A stretch of DNA of 64,000 bases, from assembly GCF_963667135.1 (NCBI RefSeq), contig NZ_OY762974.1, forward strand, positions 1,364,001-1,428,000, written 5' to 3'. The position numbers were made by a program, and so were the translations under genes. This DNA comes from an uncultured Macellibacteroides sp. Its GTDB lineage: Bacteria > Bacteroidota > Bacteroidia > Bacteroidales > Tannerellaceae. Under the pieces are notes generated by a model. It was not told the origin of the DNA, made no database searches, and saw nothing but the letters and a program-made list of their open reading frames with translations. Every line of letters begins with the position of its first letter. Position 1 is the stretch's first letter. Below, one piece after another: positions 29,035-37,531 of the stretch.

Positions 29035-29601
29035 ATGGAAGATAAGATTTTAATAGCAGAAATTGTGGACGGACAAGAGGCTTCCTATGCTTGTTTATAC
29101 AACAAATATGTAAAAGATCTTTTTTCATATGGAATGGGACTGGGTTTCGAAAGAGAAGTTATAAAAGATGCCATTCAAGATGTCTTTCTTAAATTATTAT
29201 CCAATACTAAAATTATAAAAGAGGTTACCAATGTTAAATTTTACCTTCTCAGAAGTTTAAAAAACAGGCTGCTGGATATACATAAAAACAAAATAATCTA
29301 CAACGAAATAGATGCGGAGGGACTGGAATTCAGCATTAAGGTTTCTGTACTGGACGATTTGATTGAAAAAGAAGATCGAAATATCCTGGAACATCGAATC
29401 CAAAACCTTTTAAGCAACCTTACCAACAGACAAAGAGAAGCAATCAGTCTCCGCTATATGCATGAAATGGAGTACGAAGAGATCGCGTTGCTTTTGGAAA
29501 TGACACCAAAAGCAACGCGCAAACTCGTTTCCAGGGCAATGGAACGTCTGCGGGATCAGAACTTAATTTTAATTTATTTTCTTCTTTTTTGTAAAATCTG
29601 A
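29035..29601 (+). CDS. ECF-type RNA polymerase sigma factor
   Basis: 188 residues, sigma-70 family without region 1 or 3. Region 2 covers about 10-80 (YACLYNKYVKDLFSYGMGLG ... IKDAIQDVFLKLL), region 4 about 120-175 (LSNLTNRQREAISLRYMHEMEYEEIALLLEMTPKATRKLVSRAMERL, an HTH). In Bacteroidetes such factors sit before FecR and SusC/SusD genes and switch them on when the SusC partner binds its glycan at the surface. Here the order sigma, FecR, SusC, SusD is complete on one strand. The N-terminus begins directly with MEDKILIAEIV, the normal form. Confidence 0.93.
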   Translation: MEDKILIAEIVDGQEASYACLYNKYVKDLFSYGMGLGFEREVIKDAIQDVFLKLLSNTKIIKEVTNVKFYLLRSLKNRLLDIHKNKIIYNEIDAEGLEFSIKVSVLDDLIEKEDRNILEHRIQNLLSNLTNRQREAISLRYMHEMEYEEIALLLEMTPKATRKLVSRAMERLRDQNLILIYFLLFCKI

Positions 29602-29671
29602 ATTTTTTTGGGGACAAAAAACAAATGCTGTCGTCTTCTATGTATTATTATGAAGCTTCAACATCTATTTT

Positions 29672-30856
29672 ATGCACCAAGAAGATAACTATTCTGAAAA
29701 GCATTTTCTAAATAACGATCGTTTTCTGTTATGGAGGATTTCTCCTGATTCGGAATTGGATACCTATTGGGATAATTACATAAAAACTCATCCCGAACAC
29801 CTGGATGGTTTTAACCGCGCCATCGAAATCATGTCGTCTGTCAAAATGAATGAATACTCCCTTTCATCCAAAGAAACAGACGGGATGTATGCGCTGCTTC
29901 AGCAAGAATTCAAGAAGAAATCAAAAGGCAAAACCCGCCGTCTTATTTTCAACTACTCGGCCGCCGCCTGTTTTGCACTGCTCTGTTTAATCGGGTCCTT
30001 GTACTATATACATACATCTTCATCTTTATCTAATCAACTGGCAGCAGTTGCAGATATGAAGATAGACAGTACACAAGTTGATGTTGAACTTATCATCCGC
30101 AACGATAAGAAGATGATTCTCGCGGAGCAATCCACCATTAAATACAATTCGCAGGGAAAAGTATTGGTTAACGATAAAGAAGCAGACGTAGAAAACAAGG
30201 CAGTTGAAGGAGAATCCAATATTAACACATTGAAAGTCCCCTACGGAAAACGTTCCGTACTAATCCTAGAAGACGGAACTAAAGTCTGGGTAAATTCAGG
30301 AACAACCTTACAGTTTCCCTCCTCATTCGAACCAAACAAACGAACCATCAGTGTAAACGGAGAAATTTACATCGAGGTAGCAAAAGATGCCAATCGTCCC
30401 TTCTTTATAAAAACAACCTCTTTCGATGTACGCGTACTTGGCACAAAATTCAACATAACCGCTTACAGTGAAGATGCCACCCAGCAATTAGTTCTTGTAC
30501 AGGGCAGTGTGGAAGTAAATACAGCAGCCAAGCAACAAGTAATTATGCGTCCAAACGAATTATTTAGCTTAACCAACAACAAGGTAAGTACAAAAATGGT
30601 CGATGTATACGATTATATCAGCTGGAAAGACGGCCTATTTAAATTCAACAGCGAATCTCTTGATGTTGTACTGCATCGACTATCCAGATATTATAGGCTA
30701 AAAATAAATTGCGACGAAGCCTCAAAGAAAAAAATATGTTCCGGTAAACTTGTATTGTTTGATGATTTTGATAGTGTTATGAAAACAATTTCAGAAATAC
30801 TACCCATACAATACGAGCGAAAAGGCGATGTGATTAATATAAGTAGTAACCCATAA
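29672..30856 (+). CDS. FecR-family anti-sigma factor (transmembrane)
   Basis: 394 residues. A cytoplasmic N-terminal part (about 1-85) would hold the sigma factor; one membrane segment follows (about 92-112, FNYSAAACFALLCLIGSLYY), then a periplasmic FecR domain (about 185-290: GKRSVLILEDGTKVWVNSGT, GEIYIEVAKDANRPFFI, VRVLGTKFNITAY) and the DUF4974-type C-terminal domain (DGLFKFNSESLDVVLHRLSRYY), which contacts the STN domain of SusC. The gene lies 70 nt after the sigma gene and 153 nt before susC. Confidence 0.93.
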   Translation: MHQEDNYSEKHFLNNDRFLLWRISPDSELDTYWDNYIKTHPEHLDGFNRAIEIMSSVKMNEYSLSSKETDGMYALLQQEFKKKSKGKTRRLIFNYSAAACFALLCLIGSLYYIHTSSSLSNQLAAVADMKIDSTQVDVELIIRNDKKMILAEQSTIKYNSQGKVLVNDKEADVENKAVEGESNINTLKVPYGKRSVLILEDGTKVWVNSGTTLQFPSSFEPNKRTISVNGEIYIEVAKDANRPFFIKTTSFDVRVLGTKFNITAYSEDATQQLVLVQGSVEVNTAAKQQVIMRPNELFSLTNNKVSTKMVDVYDYISWKDGLFKFNSESLDVVLHRLSRYYRLKINCDEASKKKICSGKLVLFDDFDSVMKTISEILPIQYERKGDVINISSNP

Positions 30857-30923
30857 ATAGTGTGCGAATGAAATATACCTGATCAATCTTATTCAACTAT
30901 ACTGGAAAACACAAAAAAGAAAA

Positions 30924-30949
30924 GTCGGACAATGGGCATATTGTCCGAC
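30924..30949. promoter_or_regulatory. Perfect 10-bp inverted repeat between FecR and SusC genes
   Basis: GTCGGACAAT (30924-30933), 6-nt loop, ATTGTCCGAC (30940-30949). No T-run follows on the plus strand, so it does not look like a simple terminator. It lies 60 nt before the susC start, in the probable untranslated leader. Confidence 0.6.
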
Positions 30950-31009
30950 CTGAAATTCCAGTTAATCTAGTTTATTCAACAAGAGAAAAACTTAAATCAA
31001 TACAAATGT

Positions 31010-34000
31010 ATGAAAAATAATTTATATACAATTAGAAATAAAACAAATAGAACCCTTAAGAAGCTAATCACTGCGTTGTTTATCGTGATGCTTATGAGCA
31101 GCTATCCTGGCATGGGTTATTCAAAAACAAACAGTGACACAAAAGTTCGTTTATCCATTGAATTATCTCAGGTTTCAATAAAAGATGCATTAGCTACAAT
31201 TGAAAGTAAAAGCGACTACGTCTTTTTCTATTCAGATGAAATCAGTAGTGAATTAAACAGACGGGTAAGTATCGATGTAAAATCGAAAACAATCAACGAA
31301 ATTCTTGCCAATTTACTGAATGACACCAATCTATCATTCAGATTTAATGAGAATCAGGTTGCCATTGTAAGAAAGCAGGCTACTAGTGCGGCTAATTCCA
31401 TCAGGGTTAACGGATCTGTAAAAGACAAAGACAAGAATCCACTACCGGGGGTGAATATTACAATCAAAGGGACAAGTGTTGGAACGGCTTCCGATATAAA
31501 CGGTAACTTCTTTTTAGAGGTTCCCGATAAAAACGCAGTATTACAATTCCAGTTTATCGGATTCGAACCACAGGAAATCAAAGTGGGTAACCAAATCAAT
31601 ATCAACGTAACTTTGAAGGAAAACGAAACCGAGCTGGAGGAAGTTGTGGTAGTTGGTTACGGTTCACAAAAGAGAGTCTCTGTTGTGGGTTCCATAACAA
31701 CCATCGAGCCGGGTAAATTACAAGCTGGGACAACCCGTTCAATGAGTAACAATTTAGCCGGACAACTTGCCGGTGTAATTGGTGTGCAACGTTCGGGAGA
31801 GCCGGGTTACGACAATTCCAATTTCTGGATTCGTGGTATTTCTTCTTTTGCAGGTAACAACAATCCTCTTGTATTAGTGGATGGGGTTGAACGGTCATTA
31901 AATAATATTGACCCTGCGGAAATTGAATCTTTTTCTGTATTGAAAGATGCTTCTGCCAGTGCAGTATATGGTGTTCGCGGAGCGAACGGTGTAATCATCA
32001 TCAACACCAAACGGGGAGAAATCGGAAAACCTAAAGTAAGCGTACGTCTTGATCAGGGAATCACTAAATTAGGTAAATTACCTGAGTTTGTAGGGTCGGC
32101 CGATTACCTGAGTTTACTCAACGAAATAGCCCGCGACGAAAATAAGCCTGAAAGGTACACAGAAGAACAAATTGAGAAATACCGCACAGGCGAAGATCCC
32201 GACTTGTATCCCGATGTTGATTGGGTAGATGCCATAACCGATGATTATGGACATAATACTCGTGGAAATGTGACCGTATCCGGAGGTAGCGACCTTCTTA
32301 GATACTCGTTAGTAGGATCATTCTACAACGAAAAAGGGATTATCTCCCGCGATTCTAAACAGGCATGGAATTCAAGTTCTAACCTGAACAGGTACAATGT
32401 ACGTTCCAATGTAGATGTTGATATCACAAAGACAACCGTATTCCGGGTTAATATCGGCGGATATCTGCAAGACCGCAGACGTGCACCTCAGAGTGTGGAC
32501 GGGTTGTTCTCTTTGGCATTTGACACACCTCCGTTTGTACATCCCCAACAATACTCTTCGGGAGAAATACCTGTTGTACCAGAGCGAGCCAATCCATGGG
32601 CGTGGGCAACACAAACCGGATACGAAACTTTCAGTGACAGTAAGTTAGAGTCTTTATTCTCTATCGAGCAAAACCTGAATTTTATTACAAAAGGCTTAAA
32701 GACAAAAGCCATGTTTTCTTTCGACCGTTTTCAGGGAAATGGGGTATCAAGAAATAAAACGCCAGATCTTTATAACCCCACTACCGGGCGAAATGAAGAT
32801 GGCAGTTTGAATCTCTTAATCTATCGTTACGGACAAAACTTCCTGAACCATAGTAATTCTTCCGATTGGGGAGATAAACGAACTTACATCGAGTGGACTG
32901 TTTCTTACGATCGTACGTTTGGAAAGCATACCCTCAACGGGATGTTCCTTTTCAACAGAAGTAACTTCGAAGATGGAAGTAAACTTCCTTACCGTAATCA
33001 AGGTATTGCAGGACGTGCATCCTATACCTTCGATAGCCGCTATGTGGCCGAAGTGAACTTTGGATACAACGGTTCCGAAAACTTTGCGAAAGGAAGTCGT
33101 TACGGCTTCTTCCCCTCAATTGCACTGGGATGGTTACTTTCCGAAGAACCTTTTATGAAGCCGTATAAAGAAACGTTCTCAAAAATTAAGTTCAGAGGTT
33201 CTTACGGTCTGGTTGGTAACGACCAGTTAGGTGCTAACAGAGGCGACTATCGTTTTGCTTATCTGACAACAATTGGTGATACAGATGGCTACCGCTGGGG
33301 CGTTGATAATGATTATTATCGGGCAGGACGTTGGGAAGGAAATGTCGGAGTTCCAAATCTTACCTGGGAAACAGTGAAAAAAGCAAATCTAGGTTTTGAA
33401 TTAGGCCTTTGGAATGCAATCGAATTACAAGCAGACTTCTTTAAAGACCGACGTGAGAATATCTTCTTGCAACGTCAGACTATGCCAGGCTCTGCCGGAT
33501 TTATCCAGACTCCATTTCAGAATTTTGGTATTGTGAACAATCAAGGTGTCGATTTGTCGCTTACAGCAAACAAACAAGTCACTAAAGATTTTATGATATC
33601 CGCCAGAGGAACATTTACCTACGCGAAGAATAAGATTATCGAACAGGATGAACCATTAGGTATTCTGGGAACAAACCGTTCAAGCACAGGATACCCGATC
33701 GGACAAATCTTTGGGTTACTGGACGATGGTTTATTTACTGATGCAGACTTTGTGGATGGAGAATTGATAGAAGGCATACCTGAACATACGTTTAGTCCGG
33801 TCCGTCCAGGAGATATCAAATATAAAGACGTAAATGAGGATGGCGTTATAAATGATTTAGACCGAACCGCTATTGGTGGGACATGGAATCCCCAGATTGT
33901 TTATGGTTTTGGATTGAACCTTCAATACAAGAATATTGACTTCGGATTCTTCTTTCAGGGTAATGCAAAAACTAACCGCATGATTGGAGGAAGTAACTTT

Positions 34001-34375
34001 ATTCCAGGTAGCGGAGATGGTTCTATGGGTAACATTATGTCTAATTACCAAGACCATTGGACGGTGGACAATCCAAGTCAGGATGTTTTCTGGCCACGTT
34101 TGTCAAGTTCAAGAAATGCGAATAATACACAAGAGTCAACCTGGTGGCTTCATGATATGAGCATGTTACGTTTAAAGAATGTAGAAATAGGATATAATTT
34201 CTCTAAAAAGAAATTATTACCAAACTTTATTCAGAGTGCCCGCCTATTTGTAACGGGATCAAACCTGCTGCAGTTCTCCGGATTCAAACTATGGGATCCA
34301 GAGTTGGATACTTCTAACGGACTTCGTTACCCTATTATGAAATCGGCTTCTTTTGGATTAGAAATTAATTTTTAA
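31010..34375 (+). CDS. SusC-like TonB-dependent transporter with STN domain (sigma-regulated)
   Basis: 1,121 residues. Signal peptide (about 1-42, LFIVMLMSSYPGMGYS), then the STN signalling domain (about 48-125, VRLSIELSQVSIKDALATIESKSDYVFFY), a carboxypeptidase-regulatory Ig-like domain (about 130-215), a TonB-box region EEVVVVGYGSQK, the plug (about 225-335) and the beta-barrel to the C-terminal NF. The STN domain marks this as a transducer that signals to the FecR protein encoded just upstream. With the SusD-like protein 18 nt downstream it forms a glycan importer. Confidence 0.96.
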   Translation: MKNNLYTIRNKTNRTLKKLITALFIVMLMSSYPGMGYSKTNSDTKVRLSIELSQVSIKDALATIESKSDYVFFYSDEISSELNRRVSIDVKSKTINEILANLLNDTNLSFRFNENQVAIVRKQATSAANSIRVNGSVKDKDKNPLPGVNITIKGTSVGTASDINGNFFLEVPDKNAVLQFQFIGFEPQEIKVGNQININVTLKENETELEEVVVVGYGSQKRVSVVGSITTIEPGKLQAGTTRSMSNNLAGQLAGVIGVQRSGEPGYDNSNFWIRGISSFAGNNNPLVLVDGVERSLNNIDPAEIESFSVLKDASASAVYGVRGANGVIIINTKRGEIGKPKVSVRLDQGITKLGKLPEFVGSADYLSLLNEIARDENKPERYTEEQIEKYRTGEDPDLYPDVDWVDAITDDYGHNTRGNVTVSGGSDLLRYSLVGSFYNEKGIISRDSKQAWNSSSNLNRYNVRSNVDVDITKTTVFRVNIGGYLQDRRRAPQSVDGLFSLAFDTPPFVHPQQYSSGEIPVVPERANPWAWATQTGYETFSDSKLESLFSIEQNLNFITKGLKTKAMFSFDRFQGNGVSRNKTPDLYNPTTGRNEDGSLNLLIYRYGQNFLNHSNSSDWGDKRTYIEWTVSYDRTFGKHTLNGMFLFNRSNFEDGSKLPYRNQGIAGRASYTFDSRYVAEVNFGYNGSENFAKGSRYGFFPSIALGWLLSEEPFMKPYKETFSKIKFRGSYGLVGNDQLGANRGDYRFAYLTTIGDTDGYRWGVDNDYYRAGRWEGNVGVPNLTWETVKKANLGFELGLWNAIELQADFFKDRRENIFLQRQTMPGSAGFIQTPFQNFGIVNNQGVDLSLTANKQVTKDFMISARGTFTYAKNKIIEQDEPLGILGTNRSSTGYPIGQIFGLLDDGLFTDADFVDGELIEGIPEHTFSPVRPGDIKYKDVNEDGVINDLDRTAIGGTWNPQIVYGFGLNLQYKNIDFGFFFQGNAKTNRMIGGSNFIPGSGDGSMGNIMSNYQDHWTVDNPSQDVFWPRLSSSRNANNTQESTWWLHDMSMLRLKNVEIGYNFSKKKLLPNFIQSARLFVTGSNLLQFSGFKLWDPELDTSNGLRYPIMKSASFGLEINF

Positions 34376-34393
34376 ATCATTAATCGAAAACGT

Positions 34394-36304
34394 ATGAAAC
34401 TTATTAAATATGCATTATTAGCCTTTGGGCTTACAGCATTCAGCTCCTGTTCTGACTATTTGGATAAACAGCCTGATGATATGCTTACCCTCGAAATGGT
34501 TTTCAACGACAAAACAAGAACAGAAGATTGGTTAGCCGGCTGTTATTCAAGTATACCAGACCCGTTATGGGGCGGAGCATACGGTAACGGACAGAATGGA
34601 TTAGGTCCGTTAGGCGACGATGCCGCTCCTTCAACTGGATGGGAAAAATTTGGTTGGAATATTATTGCCAAACAAACCGGTAACTGGAGTCCTAATTCAG
34701 GAGATGGCCATGGTTATTGGGCTTTGCTTCCAAAGCGAATCCGTACTGCTCTTATTTTTATAGAAAATGTAAAGCCTAATCCAGCTCAACTTATACTTGA
34801 AGCGGATGTGGAAAACATGAAAAATGAAGCTCGTTTCTTAATTGCCTACTATAACACTCTTTTGGTGGAAATTTACGGACCAGTTCCATTTAATCCAAAC
34901 AAGCTGCTTACCGGAGAAAGTACTTCCGAAGAAATTATGGCAGGTCAGACTCCCTATGATCAGATAGTAGATTGGATTGATAAGGAGCTAGTAGACTTGT
35001 CTAAAAAACTACCTGCCTCGTATACTGATAAAAAGAAGTATGGCCGCGCCACTTCCATTATGTGTTTGGCAGTAAGAGCCCGTTTATTACTGTTTGCCGC
35101 AAGTCCGTTGGTTAATGGAAATCCAGATTACAAAGGGCATGTAAACTTCAAAGGCGAAGAGCTCTTTAATTCAACCTACGATCCTCAGAAATGGGTAAGA
35201 GCGGCTAACGCCTGCAAGGAACTTATCGACGCAGCCCAGGCTGCAGGACATGGATTATATTATGAATACAATCCCGACGGCAGCATCGATCCATTCTTGT
35301 CATACCAAAATATGCAATTCAAAAAGTCAACCGAAGGCAACAAGGAAATTCTGTTTGCCCGTCCGGATTGCGACTATGGATCAATAAACAGACACGCAAC
35401 ACCGAGAGGTTGCGCCGGTAACGGTGGATACGGAGTTACCCAATCATTGGTAGACGCCTTCTTTATGGAAAATGGCTTGCCTCCAATTTTAGGATACAAT
35501 GCAGACGGCAGTCCAATTATTAACCAGGCTTCCGGTTACAAAGAAAAGGGATTCTCCGAAGCACCCGAAATCCGTAAAACACAATGGATCGAATCTCAAG
35601 GAGACGGTAAGGTCACATTGGAAGGTACCTATAACATGTACACGCACAGAGAGCCACGTTTTTATGTTTCCGTGTTGTACAACCGTGCCTGGTATCGTTC
35701 AGAAAACAGAACAACCCGTTTCATGATTGGAGAATGGGACGGTGGACCAACACACGATGCTCCGCAAAATGGCTATTTGATGAGAAAATCAGTTCATCCT
35801 GATCATGAAGCACGTAACAACGTATTCCCTTACTACCCGGGCATCCTGTACCGTATGGGTGAAGCTTATCTGAACTATGCGGAAGCATTAAACGAAGCCA
35901 AACCAGGCGATCCTGATATCCTTAAATATTTGAATCTCATCAGAGAAAGAGCTGGTGTTCCTCAATATGGTTCTGGTCAGGGAATGATTGCAGCTCCTTC
36001 CAATCAAAATGATATGCGCGTAGCCATTCATCGAGAACGTCGCGTTGAATTAAACTGCGAGAACATTATCCGTTACTTTGATATCCGCCGTTGGAAAGAA
36101 GGCGAAAAGTGTCTGAACGGACCATTCTACGGAATGAACTTTATGGGCGAAAAAGTAAGCGACGACGATAGCGATCCTAAAGCTTTCTTTACCCGTAAGG
36201 TATATCAACGCCGTGTATTCGAAAAGAAACAATACTGGTTCCCGGTTCCGCAATGGGAAATGGATAAGAACCCCAATCTGGTTCAGAATCCGTTCTGGAA
36301 ATAA
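34394..36304 (+). CDS. SusD/RagB-like surface lipoprotein
   Basis: 636 residues. Lipobox at FSSCSDYLDKQP (C19-C20 region), then the usual SusD N-terminal line DYLDKQPDDMLTLEMVFNDKTRTEDWLAG. The conserved RagB end is seen in LNLIRERAGVPQYG, AIHRERRVELNCENIIRYFDIRRW and the final FPVPQWEMDKNPNLVQNPFW. Co-transcribed with susC (18-nt gap). Binds a glycan at the surface. No glycoside hydrolase lies downstream on this strand, so the substrate is not indicated; the nearby GH20 gene is the only degradative enzyme upstream. Confidence 0.95.
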   Translation: MKLIKYALLAFGLTAFSSCSDYLDKQPDDMLTLEMVFNDKTRTEDWLAGCYSSIPDPLWGGAYGNGQNGLGPLGDDAAPSTGWEKFGWNIIAKQTGNWSPNSGDGHGYWALLPKRIRTALIFIENVKPNPAQLILEADVENMKNEARFLIAYYNTLLVEIYGPVPFNPNKLLTGESTSEEIMAGQTPYDQIVDWIDKELVDLSKKLPASYTDKKKYGRATSIMCLAVRARLLLFAASPLVNGNPDYKGHVNFKGEELFNSTYDPQKWVRAANACKELIDAAQAAGHGLYYEYNPDGSIDPFLSYQNMQFKKSTEGNKEILFARPDCDYGSINRHATPRGCAGNGGYGVTQSLVDAFFMENGLPPILGYNADGSPIINQASGYKEKGFSEAPEIRKTQWIESQGDGKVTLEGTYNMYTHREPRFYVSVLYNRAWYRSENRTTRFMIGEWDGGPTHDAPQNGYLMRKSVHPDHEARNNVFPYYPGILYRMGEAYLNYAEALNEAKPGDPDILKYLNLIRERAGVPQYGSGQGMIAAPSNQNDMRVAIHRERRVELNCENIIRYFDIRRWKEGEKCLNGPFYGMNFMGEKVSDDDSDPKAFFTRKVYQRRVFEKKQYWFPVPQWEMDKNPNLVQNPFWK

Positions 36305-36312
36305 GCATAATC

Positions 36313-36347
36313 AAAAACGCCCGGCCTATAAAGACCGGGCGTTTTTT
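36313..36347. terminator. Bidirectional terminator between the two convergent PULs
   Basis: AAAAACGCCCGG (36313-36324) pairs with CCGGGCGTTTTT (36335-36346) around a 10-nt loop, with an A-run and a T-run on either side. It separates the plus-strand susCD unit from the minus-strand GH105/susDC unit. Confidence 0.93.
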
Positions 36348-36392
36348 TATTCGTACCAGTAAACCTGTAATCAGATCAAAGACATGTACTTC

Positions 36393-37508
36393 TTATTTTT
36401 CTAATAAGGCAACAGTGCACCAAAGATAAGGGGCTTGTCCATGAAAGTCACCTATACGGCGCGGTCGATCATAATAGTACTGTTTGTCGTTCTTCTTGTT
36501 AGTTCCAACACAAACCTCCGTTACGTCGCCATTTTCATTGATGTATGAAACCAACGCCATCCAGGCCTTTCGGGCAGCCGGTGCATATTCCTTCGCATCC
36601 AGCCATCCATGCTTTACACCCGTGATAAAGGCAAAAGTAAACATGGCAGATCCGGAAGTTTCAGCCCAGCAATCCGGTTCGTCAATCAACTGATTCCACA
36701 AACCGTTGGGCATCTGAAATTTTTTAAGGCTACTCATCATTGTACGGTAACCTGTCAGTATACGAGGACGATCCTTATGGTCTTTTGGTAAACAACGAAG
36801 TAATTCTGCCATCCCAGCAGCCATCCAACCATTTCCGCGTCCCCAATAGAAAGGAACATCCGGCGCATGATAGAACAATCCGTTTGGCCGTTGCAGTTCT
36901 TCCAGATAAAGCACCATTTCCTTAGCCGCACGATCCAGGTATTTACGATCGCCTGTCACTTTATAGGCTTGCGTCTGCACAATGGTAATCATATACATGT
37001 CGTCAATCCACATACGCGTTTGCCAGGTATATCCTTTTTCAGCCCAGGCTTTTTCTTCCGGTTTCGCATTTTCTGGAACTTGCCACTGAGTATCTGCATA
37101 CGATATCCCAAGATCGAGGTATCTCTTCTCTTTTGTTATCCGATAAAGCTCCAATGGTAAACTTCCAAACATATTCAGATCGACATGATTCTTTATAGGC
37201 AACAGCTCTTTTTCTGTTGTAAACAAAGGCTCAAACTTGTCTTGCAACAATTTACCAAGTTCCTTATTATTTGTTACCGCGGCAAATTTAAGAGACCCGT
37301 TCCAGTTAAAAGTTTCCGGATAGCTAATCCATTTACCCCCGTGAAGCATGTGCTTACTTTCCGTAAAACGGTACGCCAGCCGCTTTCCTACTTCTTGGGG
37401 CGTAAATCCTTTGGGAAAGTCTGTCAGCATCGCATCCTGCGCAAACAACAACTGGAAAGGTAAAAAAAATAATAATGCAACTGTTTTCTTATTTATAATC
37501 ATAGCCAT
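36393..37508 (-). CDS. Unsaturated glucuronyl/rhamnogalacturonyl hydrolase (GH105/GH88 type), exported
   Basis: About 371 residues from the ATG at 37508 (MAMIINKKTVALLFFLPFQLLFAQ, a signal peptide); an upstream TTG at 37535 keeps the frame open but would put the signal peptide 9 residues in. (alpha/alpha)6-barrel enzyme that hydrates the unsaturated uronic acid left at the end of an oligosaccharide by polysaccharide lyases. Recognisable: WTYPETFNW-like start, KGYTWQTRMWIDDMYMITIVQTQAY with the catalytic Asp region, FYWGRGNGWMAAGMAELL, and ETSGSAMFTFAFITGVKHGWL. Follows the SusD-like gene closely. It points to a uronic-acid polysaccharide (pectin, ulvan or glycosaminoglycan) as substrate of this locus; no lyase is seen. 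Confidence 0.88.
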   Translation of the reverse strand: MAMIINKKTVALLFFLPFQLLFAQDAMLTDFPKGFTPQEVGKRLAYRFTESKHMLHGGKWISYPETFNWNGSLKFAAVTNNKELGKLLQDKFEPLFTTEKELLPIKNHVDLNMFGSLPLELYRITKEKRYLDLGISYADTQWQVPENAKPEEKAWAEKGYTWQTRMWIDDMYMITIVQTQAYKVTGDRKYLDRAAKEMVLYLEELQRPNGLFYHAPDVPFYWGRGNGWMAAGMAELLRCLPKDHKDRPRILTGYRTMMSSLKKFQMPNGLWNQLIDEPDCWAETSGSAMFTFAFITGVKHGWLDAKEYAPAARKAWMALVSYINENGDVTEVCVGTNKKNDKQYYYDRPRRIGDFHGQAPYLWCTVALLEK

Positions 37509-37531
37509 ACTATTTATATGTAAATCAGAGA

